Positions 34,977 through 43,781 of a DNA stretch of 64,000 bases are shown here, piece after piece. Below the pieces are notes generated by a model. The model was not told the DNA's origin and searched no databases. It saw nothing but the letters and a program-made list of their open reading frames with translations. Within the stretch, counting starts at the first letter, position 1, and each line of letters opens with the position of its first letter. The position numbers were made by a program, and so were the translations under genes. The stretch covers positions 248,001 through 312,000 of the forward strand of contig NZ_QOLA01000003.1 in the NCBI RefSeq assembly GCF_003324565.1. The letters run 5' to 3'. Source of the DNA: Streptomyces sp. SDr-06 (GTDB lineage: Bacteria > Actinomycetota > Actinomycetes > Streptomycetales > Streptomycetaceae).

Positions 34977-35930
34977 ATGCGCGCCAGCCGACTGGTCTCC
35001 CTGCTGCTCCTCCTCCAGAACCGGGGGCGAATGACCGCCGCCCAGCTCGCCGCCGAGCTGGAGGTGTCCGTCCGCACCGTCTACCGCGACACCGAGGCGC
35101 TGGCGGCCGCCGGCGTGCCGCTGTACGGCGACGCGGGACATGCGGGCGGGTACCAGCTGGTCGACGGCTACCGGACCCGGCTCACCGGCCTCACCAGCGA
35201 CGAGGCCGAGGCGCTGTTCCTCTCCGGACTGCCCGGCCCGGCAGCCGCCCTGGGGCTCGGCCCGGTCCTCGCCGCCGCCCAGCTGAAGGTGCGCGCGGCA
35301 CTCCCGTCCGAACTGCGCACCCACGCCGACCGCATCCGGTCGCGCTTCCACCTCGACGCCCCCGGCTGGTACGCGGACGCCGACCCGGTGCCGTTCCTGG
35401 AGCAGGTCGCCGACGCCGTGTGGCGCGGCCTCGTCCTCCACGTCCGCTACCGCCGCTGGAAGGAACCGACCGACGTCGACCGCCGTCTGGAGCCGTACGG
35501 CCTGGTCCTGAAGGCGGGCCGCTGGTACGTCGTGGCCGGGCCAGGACCACGCACGTACCGGGTCGATCAGATCCTCCAACTCACCCCGAGCGGCGAGGAG
35601 TTCTCAATACCCGAGGGATTCGACCTGGCCTCCCACTGGCAGCGGGCGCAGGACGACTTCCATGCCCGGCTGTACCAGGCCGAGGCGCTGGTACGCCTCT
35701 CGCCGCGCGGCGCCGAACGGCTCACCGGGCCTGCCGCCCGCGCACTCGCCGAGACGGGTGCCGAGGAGCCCGACGGCTGGATTCGCGCCGTCCTGCCCGT
35801 CGAATCCCTGGACCATGCCCACCGAGCCTTCCTGGAACTCGGCGCGGAGATCGAGGTGCTCGCTCCGGTCGAGCTACGCGCCCAACTGGCCGACACTGCA
35901 AGCAAGTTGGCTGCACTGTACGTCGAGTGA
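34977..35930 (+). CDS. WYL domain transcriptional regulator
   Basis: A 317-residue regulator. The N-terminal helix-turn-helix is ASRLVSLLLLLQNRGRMTAAQLAAELEVSVRTVYRDTEALAAAGVP in pieces. The central WYL domain includes LHVRYRRW, LEPYGLVLKAGRWYVVAGPG and TYRVDQILQL, and a WCX-like C-terminus ends it. Such proteins bind DNA and a nucleotide or other ligand. ATG 34977 is chosen because it begins the canonical MRASRLVSLL; a GTG at 34953 lies inside the inverted repeat. Probably autoregulated and controlling the DUF1579 gene. Confidence 0.92.
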   Translation: MRASRLVSLLLLLQNRGRMTAAQLAAELEVSVRTVYRDTEALAAAGVPLYGDAGHAGGYQLVDGYRTRLTGLTSDEAEALFLSGLPGPAAALGLGPVLAAAQLKVRAALPSELRTHADRIRSRFHLDAPGWYADADPVPFLEQVADAVWRGLVLHVRYRRWKEPTDVDRRLEPYGLVLKAGRWYVVAGPGPRTYRVDQILQLTPSGEEFSIPEGFDLASHWQRAQDDFHARLYQAEALVRLSPRGAERLTGPAARALAETGAEEPDGWIRAVLPVESLDHAHRAFLELGAEIEVLAPVELRAQLADTASKLAALYVE

Positions 35931-36044
35931 CGCGGCTGGGTGTGAGGGCACGTGAGGGGCGTTTCGACGGGGTCCGCACCAGGGACCCTGCCAGTGGGCC
36001 CGCCCCAGGGACCTCTTCGCATCTGATCGACCTCGGCACCCGCT

Positions 36045-36062
36045 GGCGAGAGCGCTCTCGCC
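36045..36062. repeat. Longest palindrome copy, 18 bp
   Basis: GGCGAGAGCGCTCTCGCC is a perfect 18-base palindrome containing GAGAGCGCTCTC (36048-36059). It lies in the 255-base gap between the convergent WYL regulator and NmrA-type genes. No other terminator was recognised in the gap. Confidence 0.9.
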
Positions 36063-36185
36063 GGGGCGGCTGCCCGCCGGACCAGGGGCTCGGGGCCACG
36101 ACCGGGACGGGGCCGGGGCAGGTGGGCCGACCCCCGTCCGCCCCGCCCGCTCCGACCCCGCGCTTCGGGCCCCGGCCGTACCAGC

Positions 36186-37010
36186 TCAGACGTGCCAGTC
36201 ACCCGCCGCTGCCGCGCTCCTCGCGAAGTCCGCGAAGTCGCGGGGCTCGCGGCCCAGCACACGCTTCACACCGTCCGTCGTCGACGCGTTGTGGCCGTCG
36301 AGCAGCGTGGTGAACAACCCGGCGAGCCACTGCGCCTCGGGCGCGGGCATCCCGTACTGCGTGAGCATCTCCGCGTACTCGGCGCCCGACACCGGCGCGT
36401 AGTGGATCTCGCGACCCGTGGCGCGGGAGAGTTCGGCCGCGACCTCCGCGAACGTGAGCAGCCGCGGGCCGGTCAGTTCGTAGGTCTGCCCCAGGTGGCC
36501 TTCCTCGGTGAGGGCGGCGACCACGACGTCGGCCAAGTCATCAGCGTCCACCCAGGGTTCGGCGGTTTCACCGGCCGGAAAGGCCACCGTTCCCGCCAGG
36601 ACGCCGTCGACCATCGGGCCCTCGCTGAAGTTCTGCGCGAAGAACGCGGCACGGACCACCGTGAGGTCTGCGTACGCCTCGCGGAGAGCGCTCTCGGCGA
36701 GGGCTGCTTCCGGCTCGCCCCGGCCCGAGAGCAGCACCACCCGGCGCACCCCGTTCGCCGCCGCGAGCCGCCCGAACAGGCGCATCGCGTCCACCGCGCC
36801 CGGTGCGGCGAGGTCGGGATAGTAGGCGACGTACGCGGCATACGTGCCTCGCAGGGCGGCGGCCCAGGTCGAGTCGTCCGCCCAGTCGAAGCGGACCTCC
36901 CCGCTCCGGGACCCCGCCCGGACCGGCACCCCGCGAGCGGCCAGCCGCTCGACGACCCGGTGGCCCGTCTTTCCCGTACCACTCGTCACCAGCACCGTGC
37001 GTTCGTCCAT
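36186..37010 (-). CDS. NmrA-like NAD(P)-binding protein
   Basis: A 274-residue atypical SDR. The cofactor motif is TVLVTSGTGKTGHRVVERLAARGVPVRAGSR, with Ser replacing one glycine of GxxGxxG. ALREAYADLTVVRAAFFAQNFSEG and EPWVDADDLADVVVAALTEEGH are typical of NmrA/quinone-reductase-like proteins (QorB type). The catalytic Tyr-Lys pair is absent, so it is either a redox sensor or an NADPH quinone oxidoreductase. ATG 37010 follows AAGGAGG. It is divergent from the AraC gene, its likely regulator. Confidence 0.88.
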   Translation of the reverse strand: MDERTVLVTSGTGKTGHRVVERLAARGVPVRAGSRSGEVRFDWADDSTWAAALRGTYAAYVAYYPDLAAPGAVDAMRLFGRLAAANGVRRVVLLSGRGEPEAALAESALREAYADLTVVRAAFFAQNFSEGPMVDGVLAGTVAFPAGETAEPWVDADDLADVVVAALTEEGHLGQTYELTGPRLLTFAEVAAELSRATGREIHYAPVSGAEYAEMLTQYGMPAPEAQWLAGLFTTLLDGHNASTTDGVKRVLGREPRDFADFARSAAAAGDWHV

Positions 37011-37182
37011 GCCGTACGCCTCCTTGAAGTCGTCTGCCAGCTGCGGGATTTGCCTCTTGTCCGTCTTGTTCGTCATGGCTCCAGCGTCATCGAGCGGCTG
37101 TGGACTCTCCATGCGCCAAGGGCCAATTCCCATACGCGTTCGTCCAGCTCCTGGACCGCTCCGCACGCTCTACGCTGACCTC

Positions 37183-38127
37183 ATGGACGCACTCGCCGGA
37201 CTGCTCGACGGACCACGCGCCAGAGGAGCTTTCCTGCTGCGCATGGTGATGGAACCCCCGTGGTCCGTGCGGATCGAGGACCGGGCGCCCATCTCCCTGA
37301 TGTCGATGACGGCGGGGGAGGCCTGGATCGTGCCGGACCGCGGCGACGCGGTGCACATCGTTCCCGGGGACATCGTCATAGCGCGCGGCCCCGACCCGTA
37401 CACGGTCACCCACGCACTGGATCTCGCTCCCTTCGCGCGGATCGGCCCCGGCGCGACCTGCACCACTCTGCGCGGGGAAGCGCTCTCAGCCTCCATGGAC
37501 CTGGGCGTACGCACGTGGGGCAACGCCCTGGACGGCTCGGCCACCATGCTGGTGGGCACCTACCTGATGGAGGGCGAGATCAGCGGGCGGCTGCTCGACG
37601 CCCTGCCTCCGGTGCTGCTGCTGACCGCCCAGGAGTGGAACTGCTCGCTCATGCCGTTGCTCGACGAGGAGATCTCCCGCGACCAGCCCGGCCAGAGCGT
37701 CGTCCTGGACCGGCTTCTCGATCTGCTGCTCATCGCGGTGCTGCGCTCGTGGTTCTCGCGGCCGGGCGCGGACGCGCCCGCCTGGTACCGGGCGATGGGC
37801 GATCCCGTGGTCGGGCCCGCCCTGCGGCTGGTGCAGGACGCTCCCGCACACCCCTGGACCGTTGCCTCGCTCGCCGCACGGTGCGGAGTGTCGCGGGCGG
37901 GATTCGCCCGGCGCTTCACCGAGCTGGTGGGGGAGCCGCCCATGGCCTATCTCACCGGCTGGCGCCTGGCCCTGGCCGCCGACCGGCTGCGCGAGACGGA
38001 TGCCACCGTGGAGGCGATCGCCCGGCAGGTCGGATACAGCGGGGCGTTCGCGCTGAGCGCCGCCTTCAAACGGGTTCGCGGTATCAGCCCACAGGAGCAC
38101 CGGGCCCTGTGCAAGCGGGGCACCTGA
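37183..38127 (+). CDS. AraC family transcriptional regulator
   Basis: A 314-residue regulator with an N-terminal cupin domain of the AraC_binding_2/6 type (PPWSVRIEDRAPISLMSMTAGEAWIV, then VHIVPGDIVIARGPDPYTV) and two C-terminal helix-turn-helix motifs (WTVASLAARCGVSRAGFARRFTELVGEPPMAYL and TVEAIARQVGYSGAFALSAAFKRVRGISPQEHR in pieces). The divergent NmrA-like gene, 172 bases away, is the expected target. No clear ribosome site precedes the ATG. A palindrome lies 60 bases after its stop. Confidence 0.92.
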   Translation: MDALAGLLDGPRARGAFLLRMVMEPPWSVRIEDRAPISLMSMTAGEAWIVPDRGDAVHIVPGDIVIARGPDPYTVTHALDLAPFARIGPGATCTTLRGEALSASMDLGVRTWGNALDGSATMLVGTYLMEGEISGRLLDALPPVLLLTAQEWNCSLMPLLDEEISRDQPGQSVVLDRLLDLLLIAVLRSWFSRPGADAPAWYRAMGDPVVGPALRLVQDAPAHPWTVASLAARCGVSRAGFARRFTELVGEPPMAYLTGWRLALAADRLRETDATVEAIARQVGYSGAFALSAAFKRVRGISPQEHRALCKRGT

Positions 38128-38185
38128 GCGTCCCCCTTAGCCACGCCTCGACCGAGTTGGCTCGCAAAGGGCCCCGGCAGGCTGT

Positions 38186-38197
38186 GAGAGCGCTTTC
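38186..38197. repeat. Palindrome variant overlapping a stop codon
   Basis: GAGAGCGCTTTC lies within TGAGAGCGCTTTCA (38185-38198) between convergent AraC and hypothetical genes. On the minus strand the TGA stop of the hypothetical gene forms the first bases of the element. Confidence 0.85.
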
Positions 38198-38516
38198 AGG
38201 CCCGGATGTGCTGGGAGAGATCGTCGTTACCGACCACACGGAAGACCCCGCCCCCGAGCGGTGGGCCCACCAGGCCCGCGAGGCGGTCCATCCGGCGCTG
38301 TTCGCTTGCCGCTATGCGCTCCATCCAAGCCGGGGTGTCGCCAGGCTCGGCGTCTATGAGCGCGCACGTCAGGATTTCCTGAGGGTCTTCGAGGTTGAGA
38401 GCGCTCAGTACGCGGCGCGGGTCGCCGGGAAAGGTCTCGTCGGGTAGCCAAGCCTGGCGGAAGGCGGCGTAGTCGACGCCGTCGTTGAGGCGGCGCAGTG
38501 AAGTGCCGAGCAGCAT
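38196..38516 (-). CDS. Conserved hypothetical protein, TetR-associated
   Basis: A 106-residue protein beginning MLLGTSLRRLNDGVDYAAFR and including PGDPRRVLSALNLEDPQEIL and CALIDAEPGDTPAWMERIAASEQRR. I do not recognise a family; the mixed alpha/beta sequence suggests a small dimeric alpha-beta barrel-like protein. ATG 38516 follows CGGAGG. It is divergent from a TetR regulator, and two TetR-type operators lie between them, so it is very likely the regulated gene. Confidence 0.8.
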   Translation of the reverse strand: MLLGTSLRRLNDGVDYAAFRQAWLPDETFPGDPRRVLSALNLEDPQEILTCALIDAEPGDTPAWMERIAASEQRRMDRLAGLVGPPLGGGVFRVVGNDDLSQHIRA

Positions 38517-38583
38517 GGTGAACCTCCGGAAGCGGATGCCTTGGCCCGCGATGCCCGGTTGGGATCGTGGGTGGTGCTCGATT

Positions 38584-38632
38584 CTTACGATGTAAGTTTC
38601 GCGACAGGGATACAGTGCCCTTACGGCGTAAG
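38584..38632. promoter_or_regulatory. Two TetR-type operators
   Basis: CTTACGATGTAAG (38584-38596) and CTTACGGCGTAAG (38620-38632) are 13-base palindromes with identical CTTAC/GTAAG arms, 36 bases apart, in the divergent gap before the TetR gene. They probably bind the TetR protein and repress both genes. Confidence 0.82.
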
Positions 38633-38660
38633 AATCGTCAAGAGGTGGGAGAAGGACCTG

Positions 38661-39389
38661 ATGGCGGACGGACGGGCGCGACCCAAAGCAGGGCTCAGTC
38701 GCGACAAGGTGCTGGACGCGGCGCTGGATTTCGTCGACCGCGAAGGCGTCGCCGCGCTCACCATGCGCAAGCTCGGCGCCGAGCTCGGGGTCGAGGCCAT
38801 GACGCTCTATCACCACGTGGGCAATAAAGGGCAGTTGCTGGACGCGCTCGTCGGACGAGTGGTACGTCGGGCCACCGCCGGGCTGCCCCACGGCACCCCG
38901 ACCGCATCGTCGCCTGGGGCTGGGGCTGGGGCTGGGGCTGGGGCTGGGGCCGGGGCCGGGGCTGGGGCGGCCTCGGCCGGCTGGACCGAGTGGGCCCGGG
39001 CCTTCGCGGTCGGCTTGCGGGCCGAACTCCTCCGCCACCCGGGCGTGTTGCCGCTCATCGCGACTCGCCCGCTGAGCTCCGCCGAGGATCTGGTCCTGTT
39101 GGAGGAGTGGCTGGCTGCCCTGACCGGTGCGGGTCTCGGGTTGGGCCCGGCGACGGACATCGTCAACTCGCTCGCCACGTTCGTCATCGGCCACACCCTC
39201 GCCGAAGCCGGGCACACCCCGGGCGAACGTGCCGCCGCGCCCGACCTGGACGACGTGGCACCGGACCCGGAGCGCTTTCCCCTGCTCGCCGAGGTGACGG
39301 CCACCCGTGTCGGCCTCGACTTCGCCGCGCGCTTCGACCGCACCGTGGACATCATCCTGTCCGGCTACCGCGAACTGTCCCGGGACTGA
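38661..39389 (+). CDS. TetR family regulator with Gly-Ala repeat linker
   Basis: A 242-residue TetR-type repressor. The DNA-binding part reads LSRDKVLDAALDFVDREGVAALTMRKLGAELGVEAMTLYHHVGNKGQLLDAL in pieces. The C-terminal ligand domain resembles TetR_C_1 (tetracycline-repressor type). Between them is a linker of nine Gly-Ala units coded by a hexanucleotide tandem repeat at 38916-38969. ATG 38661 follows GAAGGA. It is divergent from the hypothetical gene with twin operators in between. Confidence 0.9.
   Translation: MADGRARPKAGLSRDKVLDAALDFVDREGVAALTMRKLGAELGVEAMTLYHHVGNKGQLLDALVGRVVRRATAGLPHGTPTASSPGAGAGAGAGAGAGAGAGAASAGWTEWARAFAVGLRAELLRHPGVLPLIATRPLSSAEDLVLLEEWLAALTGAGLGLGPATDIVNSLATFVIGHTLAEAGHTPGERAAAPDLDDVAPDPERFPLLAEVTATRVGLDFAARFDRTVDIILSGYRELSRD
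38916..38969 (+). repeat. Nine-unit GGGGCT hexanucleotide repeat
   Basis: Nine consecutive six-base units (GGGGCT, with GGGGCC and a final GGGGCG) encode the Gly-Ala linker of the TetR protein. Length changes would keep the reading frame. The G-runs could form quadruplex structure. Confidence 0.95.
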
Positions 39390-39751
39390 TCCGCGGTCGC
39401 CTCGGGGCCCGCCCCGTCGAAGCCGTCCCGCAGAGGTGATCCCGCCGCATGGCCCTCTCGTGGCAATTCCACCTCAACCTCCTTACGAACAACCCTCGTT
39501 CCTTCACGCACGGCTCGAATTTCTCCGCGCACCACCCCCTCTCACTCTCAATGGCCCCCAACTCCCTTACTGAACAGGCGAGTTCTTCGCTTGTCGGGAG
39601 GACGTGAGGGTACGGATACTCGACGCGGCGAGTTGGCACGGACGGCGGTGATTGCCGGAGAACCCGGTCGCCGCGTGACCCGGTCATCGCGCCCCAACGG
39701 GCCCGGCGAAAAACCCGTTGCCGGGCTCAACCCCCCACAGGAGGTTGTGAG
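39390..39751. other. Gene-free leader of the S1 protease
   Basis: No gene is visible in these 362 bases. They are clearly less GC-rich in 39,460-39,590 than the surrounding genes, which suggests promoter DNA. The final bases carry AGGAGG before the TTG start of the protease. Confidence 0.5.
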
Positions 39752-40822
39752 TTGAAGCAGCGATGGATGTCAGGCCGACGTGCGGCCACCGCCGCCGCGG
39801 GAGCCCTGGCGCTCGGCGCGACCCTGACGATGCAGAGTGCCGATGCCGCCCCCGCACCGAACTCCGCCACACAGTCCGCCGCAGCGGCCGGGCAGCTGGC
39901 ACACCGGATCGACACCGCTCTCGCGGGCCGCACCGCAGGCTCGTTCTACGACGCGCAGAGCAAGAAACTCGTGGTGAACGTGGTCGACGCCGCGACCGCC
40001 GACAGCGTCCGCAAGGCGGGCGCCGAAGCTCGCACGGTCAAGCACTCGATGGCCCAACTGGACGCATCCAGGCAGGAGTTGAAGGTCAAGGCCTCGATAC
40101 CGGGCACCTCCTGGTCGATGGACCCCGTCAGCAACAAGGTGGTCGTCAAGGCAGACCGCACCGTCACCGGTAGCCGGCTCGCCCAGCTCGACAAGGTGGT
40201 GCGAAGTCTCGGCGACACGGTGACCCTGAAGAGAACGGCCGGACGCTTCCAGCCCCTCATCGCGGGCGGCGACGCGATCTGGGGCAGCAGCGCCCGCTGC
40301 TCGCTCGGCTTCAACGTGACGGTCGGCGGGCAGCCGTACTTCCTGACCGCCGGGCACTGCGGCAACGCGGTCTCCAGCTGGTCGGACCAGCAGGGCGGTT
40401 CGGAGATCGGCGTCACGGAGGCCTCCACGTTCCCGGGCCACGACTACGCCCTGGTGCGCTACACGAACAACATCGACCACCCGAGCGCGGTGGATCTGTA
40501 CAACGGCTCCTCCCAGCCGATCAGCGGCGCAGGCGACGCCACGGTGGGCGAGCAGGTCCAGCGCAGCGGTTCCACCACCGGCGTCCAAGGAGGCCAGGTC
40601 ACCGGCCTCAACGCGACCGTGACGTACGCGGAGGGCCAGGTCGACGGCCTGATCGACACGACCGTTTGTGCCGAACCCGGCGACAGCGGAGGCTCGCTCT
40701 TCGACGGCGGTACGGCCCTGGGCCTGACCTCCGGCGGCAGCGGCGACTGCAGCTCGGGCGGCGAGACGTTCTTCCAGCCCGTACCGGACGCGCTCCAGGC
40801 GTACGGAGCGCAGATCGGCTGA
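39752..40822 (+). CDS. Secreted S1 serine protease, streptogrisin type
   Basis: A 356-residue secreted chymotrypsin-like protease. A signal peptide (RRAATAAAGALALGATLTMQ) is followed by an alpha-lytic-type propeptide (about 35-170). The mature domain starts near IAGGDAIWGSSARCSLGFNV. The triad is visible as His202 (LTAGHCG), Asp231 (HDYALVRY) and Ser312 (EPGDSGGSLF), with paired cysteines around them. It should be exported, self-activating and extracellular. The start is TTG at 39752, with AGGAGG at a good distance. A 14-bp-stem terminator follows. Confidence 0.94.
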   Translation: MKQRWMSGRRAATAAAGALALGATLTMQSADAAPAPNSATQSAAAAGQLAHRIDTALAGRTAGSFYDAQSKKLVVNVVDAATADSVRKAGAEARTVKHSMAQLDASRQELKVKASIPGTSWSMDPVSNKVVVKADRTVTGSRLAQLDKVVRSLGDTVTLKRTAGRFQPLIAGGDAIWGSSARCSLGFNVTVGGQPYFLTAGHCGNAVSSWSDQQGGSEIGVTEASTFPGHDYALVRYTNNIDHPSAVDLYNGSSQPISGAGDATVGEQVQRSGSTTGVQGGQVTGLNATVTYAEGQVDGLIDTTVCAEPGDSGGSLFDGGTALGLTSGGSGDCSSGGETFFQPVPDALQAYGAQIG

Positions 40823-40853
40823 GCTGACCTGCGAGAACCTCTGCGCTCACCTG

Positions 40854-40885
40854 CCCCTTGCCGTTCGCTCTCGAACGGCAAGGGG
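40854..40885 (+). terminator. Strong hairpin after S1 protease
   Basis: CCCCTTGCCGTTCG (40854-40867) pairs perfectly with CGAACGGCAAGGGG (40872-40885) across a CTCT loop, 31 bases after the stop codon. Confidence 0.88.
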
Positions 40886-40931
40886 TGCAGTGCGTTCACG
40901 GCGCGGGGATCCAGGTCCCGGGGCCGGCGCT

Positions 40932-40943
40932 GGGAGCGCTCTC
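40932..40943. repeat. Palindrome variant at a stop codon
   Basis: GGGAGCGCTCTC, one mismatch from the consensus, lies at the 3' end of the phosphatase gene. The TAG stop of that minus-strand gene overlaps it (40945-40943). Confidence 0.82.
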
Positions 40944-41644
40944 TAGGCGTCGCCGGACAGCAGGTGCTGGGGCACCGACCGAAACGCCCAGGTGCCGGCT
41001 CGGCGCGTGAACACCCACACGAGGTCGAAACGGTCGGGCCACTTCGCAGGGACCCCGGCCACGTGCGCTGCGCCCAGGGCGTCGACGATCGGCGGGATCC
41101 TGGAGTGCTCCCAGCAGATGAGGACGGGCGCCGTCGCCGCCAGCACCGAGGCCGCCAGCTCCTTCTCCCCACCCTCGGGGAAGTCGGTGGTCACCCGCAG
41201 ATGGAGGGCCTCGGCGAGCGGTGTCACGGTCTGGCGCATCCGATGCGCACCGGCATGCGGGCCCTGATCCGTCGCGGCGTAGATGGTTGCAGGGCGGGGA
41301 AGGGCCGTTTGTGAACCGGCAGGCGAACCGCTGTTGGAGGCGGGCGCGGTGAACAGGCGGGGCAACGCGTGAGCGCGCTCCCAGCCCCGTCGGGTCAGGG
41401 ACTTCTTGTCCTGCTTACCGGCCTCGTCGAAGCCCGGATCGCCCGAGGAGGGCTTCTCGCCATGCCTGATGATCATGATCGTGGTGTCGTGCCCGGTGTC
41501 GGACGGCACGGCAGCGGCCGACAGGGAACTGTTCGCCCCGGACTTCTTGTCGTGGCTTCCGTCGCAGCCCGCAGCCACGACCGGCGCGGCCAGCGCCAAG
41601 CCGAGCAGCAGGGTCCGCCGGTTCGGCCCGTTCCCGTGAGTCAC
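40943..41644 (-). CDS. Histidine phosphatase family lipoprotein
   Basis: A 233-residue phosphoglycerate mutase-like phosphatase. The N-terminus has twin arginines and a hydrophobic run (PNRRTLLLGLALAAPVVAAGC) ending in a lipobox, so it is probably exported and lipid-anchored. The catalytic RHG motif is MIIRHGEKP and the second His is in CWEHSRIPP. The region between is shorter than in typical phytases. The GTG at 41644 follows AGAGG. It lies downstream of the broken lectin gene on the same strand. Confidence 0.88.
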   Translation of the reverse strand: MTHGNGPNRRTLLLGLALAAPVVAAGCDGSHDKKSGANSSLSAAAVPSDTGHDTTIMIIRHGEKPSSGDPGFDEAGKQDKKSLTRRGWERAHALPRLFTAPASNSGSPAGSQTALPRPATIYAATDQGPHAGAHRMRQTVTPLAEALHLRVTTDFPEGGEKELAASVLAATAPVLICWEHSRIPPIVDALGAAHVAGVPAKWPDRFDLVWVFTRRAGTWAFRSVPQHLLSGDA

Positions 41645-41802
41645 TCTTGTACCTCTTCTTGCGGCGTTCGCTCGCGTTGCACACGGAGCCGTGTCATCGG
41701 AGTTGACGGTGGATTGGTGTCCGGGGTTCCGTGAGGACCTCGTCGCACACGCATGCGCGGCCGCTCCCGAGTGGGGCCGGGATCGTGCGGCCGCGAGGAG
41801 AT

Positions 41803-41814
41803 GAGAGCGCTCTC
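41803..41814. repeat. Palindrome copy downstream of lectin gene
   Basis: A perfect GAGAGCGCTCTC preceded by AT, forming ATGAGAGCGCTCTCG, 33 bases beyond the lectin stop codon and about 160 bases before the phosphatase start. Confidence 0.88.
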
Positions 41815-41847
41815 GCGACGTGCGTGTCCGGCCCGCCCAGCGGCGTG

Positions 41848-42318
41848 CTACTCGTCCACGGGCTCCAGTTCCCACCACTGGCCGGGGGAGTCGGTGTCCT
41901 CCCACTGCTGTACGTTCGCGCCTTCCTCGGCCGAGCCGTTGGCGACCTCCAGGAGCAGACCGCTGATGTAACTGACCAGGGTGACCCGCCCCGGCACGTC
42001 CAAGTGCCGTTCCACGAGCCACTCCTGGGCACCGAAGTTGTTCGCCTTCCACTGCTGGACGTTGGCACCGTTCTCGGTGGAGGCATTGGCGACGTCGAGC
42101 CGCTTGCCGCTGTTCACGTTCACCAGGTGGTAGAGCCCGCCGCCACTGTGCACGGGGGAGATGTGCCACTGCTGCGCCGTGGAACCGCTCTCCTTGCCCT
42201 GCTGCACATTGGCCCCGCTGCCCTAGGCGTTCCCGTACACCTCGAGCAGCAGGCCGCTGCCGACGTTGCGTACGAGATAGCGGCCCTCGGGCAGGGTGGG
42301 GTTCTGGGTGTCGTTCAT
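41848..42318 (-). pseudogene. Ricin-type beta-trefoil lectin gene with in-frame TAG
   Basis: Reading from ATG 42318 gives a trefoil lectin of 156 codons: NPTLPEGRYLVRNVGSGLLLEV, then YGNA-stop-GSGANVQQGK, then two intact repeats with LVNVNSGKRLDVANASTENGANVQQW and VSYISGLLLEVANGSAEEGANVQQW. The TAG at 42225-42223 is codon 32 and falls in the variable position of the NAx(x)GANVQQ motif. Everything after it stays in frame and shows no decay, so it is a recent nonsense mutation, a sequencing error or a read-through codon. There is no obvious signal peptide. Confidence 0.82.
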
Positions 42319-42343
42319 GATCCCGAAGGATACGGTCGCGACA

Positions 42344-42375
42344 GTGCCGCCGCCCGTGAATCCGGGCGGCGGCAC
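42344..42375 (-). terminator. Hairpin after second sedolisin
   Basis: GTGCCGCCGCCCG (42344-42356) and CGGGCGGCGGCAC (42363-42375) form a perfect 13-bp stem with a six-base loop, 24 bases beyond the sedolisin stop codon. Confidence 0.85.
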
Positions 42376-42398
42376 CGTCAGGCCGTGGTGCGGTGCCG

Positions 42399-43781
42399 TC
42401 AGTGGTGACGGCTCTCGCGGGCCAGCGCCTTCACGAAGTGGGCAGCGTCGATGGTGCCGATGCCGGTCGCCATGTCGTAGCCGTTCACCGCGGTGTAGCC
42501 GGTGACACCCTGGTAGCTGTTGTTCGTGCCGTCATTGACGTCCACGAGGCCGGAGCTCGGCTTGTACCCCTCGTGCTTGTAGAGCGAGTACAGCGCCTCG
42601 TTGATATTGCCGAGGCGGTGGCCGGCGGCCTGGTCGGCGAGGGCGACGATGCCGGAGAAGAGCGGGCTCGCCTCGCTCGTACCGCCCGACACGTCCCAGC
42701 CGACGGCGGTCGGGTCGTAGCTGGAGTACACCCAGGCGCCGCCGTTGACCGCGGCCGCCATGGAGATGTCCGGGGTGCCGCGCCGGTTGCCGACGATGCC
42801 GCGCACGCCGTTCTGGAACGAGGGGCGCTGGAAGACGTGCGACTGCCCGCCGCCGCCCGAACCGTTGTCGTTGTACACGCTCTCAGGGCTGAGGCGGTTG
42901 CCCTTGTCGTCGAGGTGCAGCTGGGTGCCGCCGATCGACGTGACCAGCGGGTCGGACGAGGGCCAGGAGTTCACGCGCTCCTTGTAGTAGCCGCTGCCGT
43001 CCGCGGTGTTGTCGGTGGCACCGCCGTCACCGGAGGAGGCGAGCACGGTCACACCGTGGGCCGCCGCGTCCTTGAACGCATACCGCAGGTTCTTGATGCT
43101 GGAGAAGTCACCCTTGTCGAAGCCGGGGAACGTGTTCTCCGTGGCGCCGAAGCTCTGGGTGATGACATCGCCGATGCCACGGTCGATGAGGTGCTTCTCG
43201 GCATCCATCATCTCGGGCAGACCGGTGACGCCCTCGGTCTCCGCGACCGCGGTCTCGACCAGGATGATCTTCGCGTCGGGGGCCACGGCGTGGGCCATCT
43301 CGACGTCGAGGGTGGACTCACCGGCCCAGCCGGTCATGTCCTTGTTCTTGGGGTCCCACGTGGGTACGTTGCCCCACTTGACCACGTCGACCTTGCTGCT
43401 GGGAATGCCGTACTGCTTGCTGTACACGTCCAGGTCGTGCTGGATCGTCGGCGAGCCGAAGGAGTCCACGATCACGATCGTGCGGCCCTTGCCGGTGATG
43501 CCCGCCTTGTAGAGCGGGTTCAGGTTGTACGCCTGGCGGTACTGCAGCGGGCCGTAGCAGGCGATCTTCCACTTGGCCTGGCACTGCTCGGTGCTGAGCG
43601 GGCCACTGGTCGAGTGGGCGAGCAGGTGTCCGGCGACGGCCGGGACGGGCTTTACCTGCGGGACGGCAGGTGCAGCAGTGGCGGACCCGGACAGCGGGGT
43701 GGCTATCACCGCGGCGGCGGCAAGGGCGGTGGCCCCAACTGTCGCTGCTGCGGTACGAGTCCGGGGGCGGGCTATGCGCAT
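42399..43781 (-). CDS. Secreted sedolisin-like (S53) peptidase
   Basis: A 460-residue secreted S53 family protein. A signal peptide (RTRTAAATVGATALAAAAVIATPL) precedes a mature domain starting QAYNLNPLYKAGITGKGRTIVIVD. Catalytic residues are visible: WAGESTLDVEMAHAV (Glu155, Asp159), ASSGDGGAT (Asp) and SGGTSEASP (Ser near 370). The usual pro-kumamolisin propeptide is almost absent. Compared with the sedolisin at 26012 it lacks extra C-terminal domains. The ATG follows AGGGAG. It is flanked by a terminator and a regulated-looking upstream region. Confidence 0.92.
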   Translation of the reverse strand: MRIARPRTRTAAATVGATALAAAAVIATPLSGSATAAPAVPQVKPVPAVAGHLLAHSTSGPLSTEQCQAKWKIACYGPLQYRQAYNLNPLYKAGITGKGRTIVIVDSFGSPTIQHDLDVYSKQYGIPSSKVDVVKWGNVPTWDPKNKDMTGWAGESTLDVEMAHAVAPDAKIILVETAVAETEGVTGLPEMMDAEKHLIDRGIGDVITQSFGATENTFPGFDKGDFSSIKNLRYAFKDAAAHGVTVLASSGDGGATDNTADGSGYYKERVNSWPSSDPLVTSIGGTQLHLDDKGNRLSPESVYNDNGSGGGGQSHVFQRPSFQNGVRGIVGNRRGTPDISMAAAVNGGAWVYSSYDPTAVGWDVSGGTSEASPLFSGIVALADQAAGHRLGNINEALYSLYKHEGYKPSSGLVDVNDGTNNSYQGVTGYTAVNGYDMATGIGTIDAAHFVKALARESRHH

